Source of the DNA: Bimuria novae-zelandiae CBS 107.79
Taxonomy: Eukaryota; Ascomycota; Dothideomycetes; Pleosporales; Didymosphaeriaceae
Assembly (NCBI GenBank): GCA_010015655.1
Contig: ML976718.1
Coordinates: forward strand, 310,001-374,000
Direction: 5' to 3'
Length of the DNA: 64,000 nucleotides
This document shows, one piece after another, positions 45,214 to 55,988 of this stretch. A program made the position numbers and the translations under genes. The notes under the pieces were generated by a model. The model worked only from the letters and a program-made list of their open reading frames with translations, searched no databases and was not told the DNA's origin. Within the stretch, counting starts at the first letter, position 1. The number at the start of each line of letters is the position of its first letter.

Positions 45214-46940
45214 TACGTTAGCTTTAGTAGCTTTTTAAGTATTAATAGCTTAATACTTTTTTACTTTAGCCTACGCGCGCGCTTCTTTCTCTTTTATCTA
45301 TTATTAATATTTTTCTTCTTTAATCTTATTCTTATATAGCTTATTAGTAGCTACTAACTTTTTTATTTTTACCTTTTTTAGCTTTTTCTTCTCTTTCTCT
45401 TACTTAGTAACTACTATGTGGACCCGCGTCTCTCGTATAGCTTAAGAAGACTATACTATTACTTTACTATAATACTCCTAGTGCTATTATAAGTTTAATT
45501 ACCTGCTAGGTTACTTCTAACGCTTTTATTTTAGGTATAGCTATTGCCATAAGCTATCTAGTTCGTTGTGAAGGAGTTCTACCTAGGTTAATAGGTGGTA
45601 GATAGTTTGGCTAAGCTTCCGCGCACCTGCACTGCGAGGATCCTTCACCTCCGCGCGCAGTGTAGTGCAAGCTCTAAGCCAATCCTCTGCAGAATAAGCC
45701 GTAGAACTAGAGGTAACTAAGCCTGAGTCGGTAGGTGTTGTGTGGCGGAATCTATTAAGTATAACGTTAGGGTTTATCGGGCTTATCCCCGTGGTAGTAA
45801 AGGCGTTTTATATAAGTTTTTCTATAAATATATTTACCTAGGCAGGCTAAAATGAGTTAATAAAGTTACCTTTTATTAATAGTAATAGGCTTTAAGACTT
45901 TTAAAGGTAGTTGTTAAGCTTAAAGGCGTACGCAGAGGAGAGTAGCTTAAAATAAATAATATTTAATAGTTATAGCGTTTAGGTACTATAAGAGGGTAAT
46001 ACTATAAGTATTATTTAATTTTAATTATAGTAATTAATAAAATCTTGCGTTAAGTAACTCTTATAGCTATTTACTATTAAAAGCCTATAACTTTAACGTG
46101 CCTTTACCTTAGTATAATAGTTAAATACTTACTTAAGCTAGGCTAATTTAATCTTATTATTTATTTAGCCTATAAGTAAAAAAGCTATATAAATTAAATA
46201 TATTCTTGCCTTAATATTAGCTACCTAATAACTCTAAATTATAAAGTTTTTTAACATAAATATAATATTTAAAAGTAGTATAGTACTATCCGCGTAGACT
46301 GCTACTAATAGGCTTATTTACTTACGTAAGCTATTTTAATAAGCTTACCTAACCTCCTTTTTCTTATATTAATATTTACTAAAAATACGCTTTAACCTTC
46401 TTAGTAGCCTAATTATAAAGCCTTTTTTATCTATATTATACGTGTACGCTAGCTTAATATCGTACTTAATTATCTTTTACTATAGGATATTAAAGTATAG
46501 CTTATACTTATACCTAGACTTAGCGTTATAATAATTAAAGTCTATAACTATTATTTATTAAGCTATAACGCGGTCGTAGTAATAGTATAAGAAATATATA
46601 ACTTAGCTCTTAAAATAAGGATTCTAAGCTACTCTAGACGCGAAATTTTATACTATAGCTTTTATAGGTAGTAAGCGGCGCGTAGAGAGTAGTTCTATAT
46701 ACTTTATAAGGTCCTCTTCTTATTATAAAATAAGTTTATATTATTATTTATTAGTAATATGTTAAAAGACCTGCACACTGCGGTGCCCGCGTAATAAAAT
46801 ATTATAATTAATATTATATTTAAGCGTAATTTTTATATATATAAATTTATTACCTAAATTTAATTTACAAACTTCTAAAAGCGTATTATTAATTTCTGGC
46901 ATAGTTATTAAGCTATTACGCGTTAAAATTTAGTGTAGAT
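45214..46940. repeat. RIP-mutated right arm of the outer transposon
   Basis: AT-saturated, no open frame. The last 50 bp, containing the inverted repeat, return to normal composition. A short normal-composition patch near 45580-45760 is spared. Confidence 0.75.
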
Positions 46941-47174
46941 GTTGTGCCCCGATCGTTGGTTGACTCCGATCGTTGGGTGCACGGACACGGTACTGCGGGG
47001 GACTAGGAGCGCAAGGTGTCGCGTGAAACAAGCTGATGCAGAGCGGAATAATTCGACAGAATGCCCAAAATCCGACGTGCACCCATTCCCCTTTGCCCCA
47101 TGTCACTGTTCCGCGTGGGAGTGACAGAAGCGCCATCGCCACCTGTCTTGCGCCGCGATACCTAAGCTGTCACC

Positions 47175-48953
47175 ATGGCCCGATTCCGAACACGACACGT
47201 CGCTTTGGGCGCCTTCCTCCTCGTGTTCCTCTGGTACATGTTACCCGAGGAAGAGCTTGCGATACACCACCTTCAACCGCGTGGTACCGCTGCATTGGCG
47301 CGGTACATGAACGATGTCAAGCACATCCCGCACATTGAAGCCCGCCAAAGCACATTCGCGTGGAACACGGTGCAGTTCGAATACCCGCCCGAGCTCACGC
47401 CGAAGCTGCCCCCGCCGGTGACCAAGCGTCCGCGTGTGCAACACAACTTTCGACCGGACTCGCGTAGTGTAGCTGCAGAACAAGAGAGGCGTCGGCTAGA
47501 GGTGCTGCGCGTGTTCAGGAAGGCATGGGAGAGCTATAAGAGGAAGGCGTGGATGAAGGATGCACTGAAGCCACTGAGCGGCGGCTATGTGGATCAGTTC
47601 AGTGGGTGGGCTGCCACATTGGTTGACGCGCTTGACACACTGTGGATTATGGGATTAAGAGATGATTTCTACGATGCCGTGGAGGCGGTTGCTTCGATTG
47701 ATTTTGGCAAGAGCACGTCAGGGCGAGTGAATATGTTCGAAACCAATATACGATATCTTGGAGGGCTGATTGCGGCATACGACCTGTCGGAAAATGAAGT
47801 ACTTTTGCACAAGGCGATCGAGGTCGGTGATCTGTTGTACGTCGGCTTCAACACGAAGAACCGCATGCCAGTCGATTTCATAAGCTTTGAGACTGCAAAA
47901 GAAGGCAGTGGCCTGGTCGTGGAAGAAGACGTGGTCAGCGCTTCGCCTGGCACCATCACCTTAGAGTTCAGCAGGCTGAGCCAAATCACGGGTGACAACA
48001 AATACTACGCCGCCGTCTCCCACGTCATGGACATGTTCCACGAGCAACAGAACAAAACCAAGCTTCCCGGAATGTGGCCCATGAGGGTCTCCATGGCACG
48101 CGAGGATGCAATCTCCGGTTACCAGTTCACCATCGGTGGTAACGCAGACTCTCTCTACGAATACCTGCCCAAAGCGCATGCCTTGCTCGGCTCCACAGAC
48201 GCAAGCTCGCGCAAATACGAAGTTATGGCTAGGAATTTCATGGATACCGCGATTAGGAGCTTGTTCTTCCGTCCTATGATCCCAACCGACGAGGATATCC
48301 TGATATCGGGCAACTGCGATGTCCTCGAAGCTGGGCCAAGCCTAGATCCCGAGAGCGAGCACTTGTCCTGCTTCATAGGTGGTCTCTACGCTCTGGGTGG
48401 CCGCTTGTTTGGTAATGCTACGTACCTCGATATTGGAACGCGGCTTGCGCGCGGCTGCGCCTATGCGTACAAGTCCTTTCCCACCGGCATTATGCCCGAG
48501 AGATACAACATGGTAAAATGTCCAGGCCCCGATCCGAAAGTCCCTTGCAAGTGGGACGAGGAACTACATGCCGCTGAGTGCGCAAAACGAACCCAGTATC
48601 GCGAGGGTCTACCAAAGGGCTTCACGACGGCGAAGGACCCACGCTATATCTTACGACCCGAGGCCATCGAGAGCGTGTTCATTCTATGGCGTATCACTGG
48701 GAAAGAAGAGTTCAGGGAGGCGGCGTGGGACATGTTCCAAGCGATTGTCAAAGAGACAGACACCGAGCTCGCGAATGCTGCGATTGAAGATGTGAATACA
48801 GTGGGATCGAAAAAGACGGATTACATGGAAAGTTTCTGGATGGCGGAGACGCTAAAGTATTTCTACCTTGTGTTTGCGGACACGGATCTGATCAGTTTGG
48901 ACGATTTTGTGTTGAATACGGAGGCTCATCCTTTCAAGCTTTCAAAGGTATAG
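47175..48953 (+). CDS. GH47 class I alpha-1,2-mannosidase
   Basis: One 592-codon exon from ATG. A short cytoplasmic basic start (MARFRTRH) precedes a membrane anchor near residues 9-24 (VALGAFLLVFLWYML), so this is a type II membrane protein of the ER or Golgi. The catalytic barrel begins near 110 (AWESYKRKAWMKDALKPLSG) and has the family motifs VDALDTLWIMGL, FETNIRYLGGL, GGNADSLYEYLPK, SGNCDVLE, HLSCFIGG, LRPEAIESVFILWRITG and the terminal NTEAHPFKL. The two conserved cysteines of the family disulphide are in SGNCD and LSCF. Class I mannosidases trim alpha-1,2-linked mannose from N-glycans using calcium. The gene is intact although the transposon nest ends 184 bp upstream. Confidence 0.95.
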   Translation: MARFRTRHVALGAFLLVFLWYMLPEEELAIHHLQPRGTAALARYMNDVKHIPHIEARQSTFAWNTVQFEYPPELTPKLPPPVTKRPRVQHNFRPDSRSVAAEQERRRLEVLRVFRKAWESYKRKAWMKDALKPLSGGYVDQFSGWAATLVDALDTLWIMGLRDDFYDAVEAVASIDFGKSTSGRVNMFETNIRYLGGLIAAYDLSENEVLLHKAIEVGDLLYVGFNTKNRMPVDFISFETAKEGSGLVVEEDVVSASPGTITLEFSRLSQITGDNKYYAAVSHVMDMFHEQQNKTKLPGMWPMRVSMAREDAISGYQFTIGGNADSLYEYLPKAHALLGSTDASSRKYEVMARNFMDTAIRSLFFRPMIPTDEDILISGNCDVLEAGPSLDPESEHLSCFIGGLYALGGRLFGNATYLDIGTRLARGCAYAYKSFPTGIMPERYNMVKCPGPDPKVPCKWDEELHAAECAKRTQYREGLPKGFTTAKDPRYILRPEAIESVFILWRITGKEEFREAAWDMFQAIVKETDTELANAAIEDVNTVGSKKTDYMESFWMAETLKYFYLVFADTDLISLDDFVLNTEAHPFKLSKV

Positions 48954-49915
48954 CGCGACTTCGAGCCGTGGGTGTGGCGCATTTGCAGCAGCATCGCATG
49001 ATGTACTTTTTGGTTTCTCGGTTGATATGACTGTGGGTATTCCCCACGACTTGGATAGCGTAAACGTAGAAGTGGACTATATGCCAGAGTTTATAGCATG
49101 GAAACGTGATAATTAACCCCAGGATAGATGATACTAAGGCTTAACTTAAACTGTTGACGTAGTATTGTATAGCCAGCTTTCAGCTTTACGTGAGAACGGG
49201 TGAAACTGGGGGTAGTTAGATTCGGTGACGACGGGCTTGGTGGGGATTGTCGGACCTGGGCGTGCCTGGCGCTAAAAATATAGCGTCCGTACTGTGTGTT
49301 GATTGGTCGGTACCTGCATCTCTGTGGCGTCGATGAACAGTTGCAGAATAAGGTGTTAGAACTCTGAATGATATGAGCGCTGGTCAAAGAAACGAAAGGA
49401 AATTATGATATTCTATAGCATTGAACACATACACGGAATGTCGATCTCACATAGTCTTGGAGCCTCAATGGGCCGGTATAGCTAGCTGCACGATCATACC
49501 AAATGTTGAAAATAGTTCTGAACGGCGTATTTCAACCTGAATAGACGTTCGTATCTACGAACGTGAGCATGTTCAAAGTCCTTCTTTTCTTCGCTGTTCA
49601 TCGCAACTCTCCGAGGACTTTGCCGCACTCAGCACGCTGCGACAAAGGCGGCACCGTAAGGCCAAGAAGGGTGCATGCGCCACGACAGGGGCCGGTCCAG
49701 CGATGAGATCGCTGCCCCTTCATCTCACGCCAACGCCGCTCCTCCACCCCTTCACTCCGCGTCTTTCGTACAGTCCCTGTACAGCCGTTCTTTCCTCACA
49801 GTCTTTCACTTAATCTTTAGTCATTCTTTATTGTTTTTAACACACACGTCGCGTAACCGATACACCTAGACACACTTGATCGCTACACCTCCCGTACCTC
49901 TCAACGACAACAAAG
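48954..49915. other. Intergenic region upstream of GH17 gene
   Basis: 0.96 kb with the GH47 3' UTR and a long leader or promoter for the glucanase gene. The 150 bp before the ATG are pyrimidine-rich (TTTCTTTCACTT-like and CT runs), common for highly expressed fungal genes. No other gene is seen. Confidence 0.45.
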
Positions 49916-50890
49916 ATGCGTTTCTCCACCGCCGCAGCCGTCGCCCTTGCGGCAGCCCCCGCCGTTGTGTCTGCCGCAAAGGGCTCTATGGGCTTCGCGC
50001 TCGGCACGAAGGAGCCCAACGGCGACTGCAAGACGCAGGCCGACTACGAAAAGGACTTCGATGCCATCAAGGAAGCCTCCGGCGCGACCATCGTACGCGG
50101 CTATGCGGCCGCCGACTGCGATATGACCAAGGCGATCCTCCCTGCCGCCGAGAAGAAGGGTTTCCGCGTCGTGCTCGGCATCTGGCCCGATGTCGAGGAG
50201 TCCTTCAATAACGACCTCAAGGCTATCACCGGCGTTGCGGAGAAGTATAAGGACACCATCTACGCGGTAACGGTCGGATCCGAGACGATGTACCGCGGGA
50301 ACTTCACCGGCCCGGAGCTCAAGGAGAAGATCGACACCGTGAAGAGCAAGCTGCCGAGCAACATCAAGGTCGGCACGGCAGACAGCTGGAACAAGTTCGA
50401 CGACGGGACTGCGGACGCGATTCTGAGCTCTGTAGATATCCTCATGATCAACGCGTTTGCGTTCTGGCAGGGCGCTGGTGATGCGAATGCTACACATGTA
50501 TACTTCAACGACATGTTCCAGGCCATCTCGCACATCGAAGCCAAGGTTGGCGGATCGGATAAAATTGAGATCTGGAACGGCGAGACTGGCTGGCCTACTG
50601 CTGGTATGTATAGCCCCATTTACACGGTGTAAGGATTGGAATAGCTTGCTAACGATGCGATAGTTGGCACCGACTATGGCGCTGCCAAGGGCGGTTTGAA
50701 GAACGCCGAGACCTTCTACAGGGAGGGCTTCTGTGCGCTCGTCGACTGGGGTTACAACGCGTTCTTCTTTGAGGCGTTTGACGAGCCGTGGAAGCCTGCT
50801 TCCGTCGGTGACAACGGCAATGTCGCTGACGAGACTACTTGGGGTGCCATGACTGCGGACCGCAAGCAGAAGTACTCGCTCCAATGCTAG
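49916..50890 (+). CDS. Secreted GH17 beta-1,3-glucanase (Bgl2/Scw-like)
   Basis: Two exons, 49916-50603 and 50664-50890 (60-nt intron, phase 1), give 304 residues. The signal peptide is MRFSTAAAVALAAAPAVVSA. The GH17 barrel follows; the proton donor is the Glu in VTVGSE and the nucleophile the Glu in IWNGETGWPT, with the intron just after it. The product ends in QC with no GPI signal, so it is cell-wall or secreted. Bgl2-type enzymes cut and transfer beta-1,3-glucan during wall remodelling. Fits the family in length. Confidence 0.94.
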
Positions 50891-51622
50891 ACGGTTTGCG
50901 AGGTCGAAGGCGGGGAGACGGCCGTGTGAATATTTGTGTTGCGAAGGAAGACTTCTGCATGCAGCAGATATCGAATGTGTGCTGTGTTCCTAAGGGCTGC
51001 AGGATGGTGCGATTTAGATTCCCACTTGAGTTTTGCTTGTGAATTATTCTTTATCCAGTGCTGTCTATCTGGATGTTTGGCAAATGTGTCCCAGTGCGCC
51101 TTCTACATCGATGACAAGGGTGCTCCAGATGCTCTGCCCTCGGTCTATGTTTCACACTTCGTTCCTTACCACGCTAACCAACCTCCCAAATCCGTTATGT
51201 CAGCCTGTGTTCTTTTCTCTTCCATCGTTTTTTATAGCCCAGTTACTTCCGCCTACCCTACCAACGGCTACCAGATCATTTGCGCTTCCTCTACACCGGC
51301 GTACATACTCACAGCGTAATTTCTTCGGCCCTCGGGCTGTAAATGTGAAAAATCGGTACCAATTGCACAACACCAGACGCTCAATGAACGCTACCCGAAC
51401 ATGTATTGTTCGCATCGACATGCAGCAATGAGTATGGGAAACACCTGGGTAAGAAGCGATGGGGCATTCTGCTTACGTTCATTGCGTACACACACGACTA
51501 AGTTCCCTCACTGCGTCATCGCTCCTGGGAGAAAATCAGGTGTGGTTCTCATTGAAAAAACGAGATGGGATATGTGGATGGAACTGTTGTATATGCTTTT
51601 TTCTCATTTACTGTCGACAGAT
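50891..51622. other. Convergent intergenic region
   Basis: 0.73 kb between the converging GH17 and monooxygenase genes. Frames up to 132 codons exist but are Ser/Thr-rich and lack family features. Expected to hold both 3' UTRs. Confidence 0.45.
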
Positions 51623-52852
51623 CTACACATCCCGCGGTTCTATAACCGTATTGAGCTCACTACTCGTGCCAAACATTACATGCGCCTGTCCAAAACTCGT
51701 CTTCACGGCTTCGCTTGCATAGATGCGCATCTCCTTCTCATAAGCTTCCGTGATGCCCTCCTTGAACTCCCCAGCTTCGGCTAGCAACCTACCCAGAAGC
51801 TCGGAATCTCTCACGGCCGTATTAGCGCCGATACCACCAGCTGGAGTCATCGAATGCACAGCGTCCCCGATGACCGTGACACGAGGGTTGTTCGGCCACT
51901 CCGGCACACCATCCGGCGAAGAGCAGGTGATCTTCCAGAAGGCTGTCTCCGACTCTACCATGTTATCAAACAAGGGCTTGAAGCGCGGATGCCAGTTCTT
52001 GGTGAGCGATTTGGCGATATCTGCGGCTGGCTTCCCGACCAATGTGTAATTGTTGTTTGGAGGCTGAATAACTCCTGGCGAGCCGACCATGGTCCAACCA
52101 AAAATGACGTTGGGGTCGTCCTTGTCTCCAGAGCGAACATTAGTGATCAGGAAGATTTTGCCGCTGGGGACAGTCTTCTCATCGATTAGGAGGAATACGC
52201 CTTCTCCTAGGCCTTTGAAAGCTGTTGAGGGCGCTTGACCGTGAATACCCCGAGAGCCGAGGTCGTAGACTTTGAGCTTGTCCCCGGACAGCTGCTTTGC
52301 GACGTACGAATAGATGCCCTCACCGCCGACTAGCATGCATCCTTCCTCTGACTTGGAGCCGTCGGCGAAGACGGCACGCACACCGTCGGGCGTCAACTCA
52401 TAGCTCCTGACGTGGTGTCCCCAGCGAACAGAGTCTTCAATGCCTTCCAGGAATACCTTGCGCATGTCGCCGCGGCTAATGCCCACCACCTTGCCGTCGC
52501 GCGAGGCAAGCATCTCTGGCGGTGGCTTTGTTGCAGGCTTGTTGTCCCCAGGATTATTGTCGGACACGGAATCCAAAGGTTTGCCAGTGATTGGGTCGAT
52601 GTTCACGAGACCTACACCGCCTGTCTTGCCGCATGTATCCCAGAACTTCTGCCACTTTTCTGGGGAAAGTGCCTTTTCGATGGCATTGAGACCTTCATTG
52701 GAGAGGCGTAGTCTGTAGCCTTGAGCGCGAAAAATGGGTGATGCATCCCGCTCGAAGACGATAAAGGGTATGTTGCTACGCTGCAGCGTCGATGCGAGCA
52801 GCAGTGAGGCGATGCCGCCGCCAGAGATGAGGACCGGCTTAGTGAACGTCAT
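51623..52852 (-). CDS. FAD-dependent monooxygenase (salicylate hydroxylase-like)
   Basis: One 409-codon exon from ATG 52852. FAD-binding starts at once: PVLISGGGIASLLLASTLQR with the GxGxxA loop, and the acidic residue closing the second strand is in FIVFERD. The second FAD motif is VIGDAVHSMTPAGGIGANTA. The middle motif, normally DG, reads GGEGIYSYV. The fold is the PHBH class of flavin hydroxylases, which hydroxylate aromatic or polycyclic substrates with NAD(P)H and oxygen. The substrate cannot be read, and no biosynthetic cluster surrounds it. The 5' side is unusual: a Tc1-type element starts about 155 bp upstream of the ATG. Confidence 0.9.
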   Translation of the reverse strand: MTFTKPVLISGGGIASLLLASTLQRSNIPFIVFERDASPIFRAQGYRLRLSNEGLNAIEKALSPEKWQKFWDTCGKTGGVGLVNIDPITGKPLDSVSDNNPGDNKPATKPPPEMLASRDGKVVGISRGDMRKVFLEGIEDSVRWGHHVRSYELTPDGVRAVFADGSKSEEGCMLVGGEGIYSYVAKQLSGDKLKVYDLGSRGIHGQAPSTAFKGLGEGVFLLIDEKTVPSGKIFLITNVRSGDKDDPNVIFGWTMVGSPGVIQPPNNNYTLVGKPAADIAKSLTKNWHPRFKPLFDNMVESETAFWKITCSSPDGVPEWPNNPRVTVIGDAVHSMTPAGGIGANTAVRDSELLGRLLAEAGEFKEGITEAYEKEMRIYASEAVKTSFGQAHVMFGTSSELNTVIEPRDV

Positions 52853-53009
52853 GTCTATCGTGGGCGAGAGGAAGTGTGAGACCAGCACGAAGGCTGGCAA
52901 GATATACGCATCAGCAAGGCGGATTGCGACATTGTGAGTGTTTGTAAGCTACGGATGCTGTAGGACGGCGAGCGCGAGCTTGGTGTGGGGTACCGTAGAT
53001 CCCGGCGTA

Positions 53010-54906
53010 CAAAGGGTAATCTCAATAAAGCCGGCCGTCATGTGACTTGCCAAGACGCTAGCGCGTCACTAGCGGAACAGAGTCTCCGAGCCTCCAAGAG
53101 CTCTGTAGAGCGTCAACACCTACACTTCAACCTCACGTTTCTCACTCAATATGGCTTCAAATCCTGCCCAAAAAAAAAAAAAACTCTCGATTGCTGTCAG
53201 AAGCCTAGCTAGCTGCTATCGTCGTTCTCAGAACATAATACAACCTCACTTTCCCAGAAATCGCCACTGATTTGGGTATAACTAACCACGCATGTAGTAA
53301 GGCATTTCGACGCGTCAAAGATGCTGCAAAGGTCGACTCACTGCAGGAATTGCTAGCTGCAACACCTACAGTCAAGCAGTCTCCTCCTGGCAGACCTGTA
53401 AAGGTACGCGATGGCTCTACGCTGAGCGCAAGACCACGGCATGACATTATCGTATATGGCACCTACCGGGTGCATGACGCTGTCAGAGACCTCTGCGCAG
53501 AAGCTAGCATCACACTTAGTAAGAATATAGTTTATAATATTGCTAGGGAGCACCACAACGAGCAGCACCTATACGTAATAACTTATAGAGTATAACCTAA
53601 AAAACTAGCGCTTAGTAGTAACGACGAGGACTAACGACTATAGTGTAAAAAGCGCCCTGACTACGGGCGACTCAGTCTATCCACAGTACTAAGGCGATCC
53701 CTTAGAGAGGGAAGAGAAGGGCTGCGGCGAGGGAAGTAGATAGGCGAAAGGCCCGGATAGCGCCGGTCTAGAGCGGACTAGGGCCGTCGAGGGCCCTCGA
53801 CCTACGACTCGTGACATATAGTACTATACCTAGCTTAAGGCTAAAAATAACTTATACTTTCCACGTATTATATTTGTTTGCTATAATAAGACCTCTAAGT
53901 CTATTAGCAAGAGTAATATACGTAGCGGAAAGTAGAGGATTTTAAAATTAGTTAGATAAGATAGTAACGTCTACGCACTACTTATAACGCTACTTAAATT
54001 TAGTTTTATAATCTATACTACTACTTTAACTAATACTACTTACTCCTATTAACGCCCTTACGTTATTTAGGCTTAAGATAACGATGTAAGCTATAAAGAC
54101 CTTATATAACGCGACTCCTATATAAATAATATAGTAAAAGAGGCCCTTAAGGTTAAACGCTCTCACGCGACTATCGCTAGCACCTATAAAAAGTAGTAAT
54201 TATAAGAAATTAACTATAATATTACCTATAATAATAGTTAACGCTAAGCTACTAATAAAGCTACTAGTAAAAAAGGTAGAGCTCTCCGCGCAGGTATTAA
54301 GAAACCTCTTACTATAAAAAGTTCTTTAAAATAGAGGAGTTTGTATGCAAAGGAGGGAAGGGCATAAATGGCATCTAGTACGCAGAGAACATACTTAAGA
54401 AACACTTATTCTTTTATTACTACACTATACGCGATAATAACTAAGGCGTAACTATTTATTTAATTTAAGATAACGTTTACTTACACTTACTAGGCCTCTG
54501 GTACTGCCAGCCAGAAATTAAAGCTCTAGGAATTAAGTTTGGCCCTCAGCCTCCCAATTCACCCGACTTACACCCAATTGAGCGCTGTTTTGGGCGTCTA
54601 GAAGGTTTTTTGGCAAGTTACGAATGCCTATCAAGTTCCAAGGAGGCCAAAAAGGAGGTCTGGCAAGGTGATAAGACACTCAGGCAGTATATGGCCGAAA
54701 AGCTTCATCCCACCTACTTTATGCGCGTTGCTGAGCTCTGCGAGGACGCAGGTGGCCAGAACAACTTTACAGCATAATTAGAACATCTTATTTGGGTGTA
54801 TTTGCTCATACTTTAGATGGAATCAAGATGCCCGACTTTTGAAGTTGCTACCCCTGCAGGAATCCCTGCTGCACGTGACGGCCGACTTTATTGAGATTAC
54901 CCTTTG
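53010..54906 (+). mobile_element. Tc1/mariner-type transposon, 1897 bp
   Basis: Inverted repeats of 35 bp start CAAAGGGTAATCTCAATAAA at both ends and differ by two C/T changes. TA duplicates flank them (53008-53009 and 54907-54908). The first 580 bp and the last 420 bp have normal composition; the middle is RIP-mutated. It stands next to a pogo remnant on the right and the monooxygenase promoter on the left. Confidence 0.92.
53151..54777 (+). pseudogene. Tc1-type transposase remnant
   Basis: The N-terminal helix-turn-helix region is readable (FPEIATDLGITNHACSKAFR, then SARPRHDIIVYGTYRVHDAV) but is shifted against the ATG at 53151 by the poly-A run at 53169. The frame ends at 53593 in RIP-mutated sequence. 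The C-terminal part is readable again from about 54500: PPNSPDLHPIERCFGRLEGF contains the last catalytic Glu of DDE-type enzymes, and the product ends GGQNNFTA. The central catalytic residues lie in the mutated part. Confidence 0.82.
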
Positions 54907-54908
54907 TA

Positions 54909-55290
54909 CGGTAATGCGCGGCCCAGCGTAACGCGCGGCCCAGCGTAATGCGCGGCCAACACCAAAACACCCTGAGCTTCAACACCACCTACTGCAGCCA
55001 ATATGGGATCTATTGAGGCTGTGCTTGCAGCTATATAATTGCTAGATCCTACAGAACCTATAAACTACACAGAAATTGTAATAAAATATGGCGTTGTACA
55101 CTCTACGCATGACTGATACGACACCTGCAACCAGAGTTGGCAACAAGCAAGCGATAGGCAGATTGATTACCAGATTAGAACTGGCACGGACCTGAGGGTG
55201 ATCTTTCAACGCTTAATTAGTAATCAATCTGCCTATCGCTTGCTTGTTGCCAACTCTGCCTGCAATCACTGAACACTGAGCTCTTACAAA
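54909..55290 (+). mobile_element. Pogo-type transposon remnant, truncated
   Basis: Three copies of an AGCGTAATGCGCGGCC-like motif at 54912-54958 resemble the terminal repeats of pogo elements. An ATG at 55003 follows, with a readable psq-type start (MGSIEAVLAAI, stop, then YTEIVIKYGVVHST). The rest is missing. A MITE sits inside it. The right boundary is uncertain. Confidence 0.6.
55132..55258. mobile_element. hAT-type MITE, 127 bp
   Basis: Perfect 39-bp inverted repeats, starting CAGAGTTGGCAACAAGC, enclose a 49-bp centre. The 8-bp flanks CCTGCAAC (55124-55131) and CCTGCAAT (55259-55266) differ by one C/T. Size, CAG-type terminus and 8-bp duplication identify a non-autonomous hAT element. 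Its ends differ from those of the 3.3-kb hAT element, so it was not mobilised as a simple deletion of that copy. Confidence 0.9.
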
Positions 55291-55566
55291 GGCATTTTCA
55301 TTCTCTACAAATTACCGGCGCTGTCAAATACCCGCGAAAGGATGCCTAAGTCATTCTCTACGAGGGGCATAACGAGCCTGGATCAACGCAATCAAAATTC
55401 GACGGCCCTCGGTGTTATTTCCCTATTCCATCTCGCCTACAAATCACAAGCGTATAAGGAATGCCCCTGTCGTCTTCTGTCCAGCAGTGTAGACTGTTGC
55501 GGTTCGGTCAATTTGGCACCCTCAGAAACGCTCAATGATAACTCACCGAATACGAAAGTTCCCCGA

Positions 55567-55988
55567 TCAACCTTCAATTCCCTGACACAACACCCATGCT
55601 GGCTTCTCCTCCTCCTTGAAGTGGCTCTCCTCAAACTTGGGGCCCCGGTGCAGCACTATGTCGCCTTGTCCTTTGCAATCCTCTTCAGTACTGCAGCATT
55701 ATCAGCATCCACGCGCAGACTGGACAAACTCACTTACACAAAGAACGCGCATCCGCATCTCTCTCGGTCTATACGGTAGATGACCGCTGTCTCATTGTTC
55801 CAGATCGGTTCGCAGATGCCATGTGTCTGAAGACCCACCGACCACCACGCAGTTTCCTCCATACGTACGTAGCCGCACAAGGGAGCGTTGTCGGAAGGGG
55901 TTTGGTTGATCAGATGCATGTCCGCGTTGTCGATCGGGGCCGCAAAGGCAGCACAAGTGGCCACTGCAAGTGAAACCACGAGCCTCAT
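55567..55988 (-). CDS. Small secreted cysteine protein A
   Basis: Two exons, 55988-55738 and 55690-55567 (47-nt intron, GTAAGT donor, branch-like GCTGATA, phase 2), give 124 residues. Signal peptide MRLVVSLAVATCAAFAA. The mature part has six cysteines. The core is LCGYVRMEETAWWSV, then HGIC, then RCGCAFFVTEEDC spanning the intron, and the C-terminus is KPAWVLCQGIEG. An even cysteine count and the secretion signal suggest a disulphide-stabilised extracellular protein. Intron place and phase match genes B and D of the same cluster. A 145-codon antisense frame (55342-55779) overlaps but has no features. I know no named family for this. Confidence 0.75.

Larger units (their letters stand above)
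40873..46990. mobile_element. Outer TA-target transposon of a triple nest
   Basis: Perfect 41-bp inverted repeats at 40873-40913 and 46950-46990 start CCGTGTCCGTGCACCC. They contain two copies of the motif CAACGATCG, as in paired transposase binding sites. TA flanks both ends (40871-40872 and 46991-46992). The outer element's own sequence is 40873-41243 plus 45214-46990, about 2.15 kb. That is typical of pogo/Fot or Tc1/mariner elements. Almost all of the interior is RIP-saturated, so the transposase cannot be read. The right end stands 184 bp before the GH47 start codon. Confidence 0.88.

Noticed and set aside
55342..55779. 145-codon plus-strand frame with ATG and a hydrophobic middle
   Set aside because: It is antisense to both exons of secreted protein A, which has a better signal peptide, splice sites and family matches.
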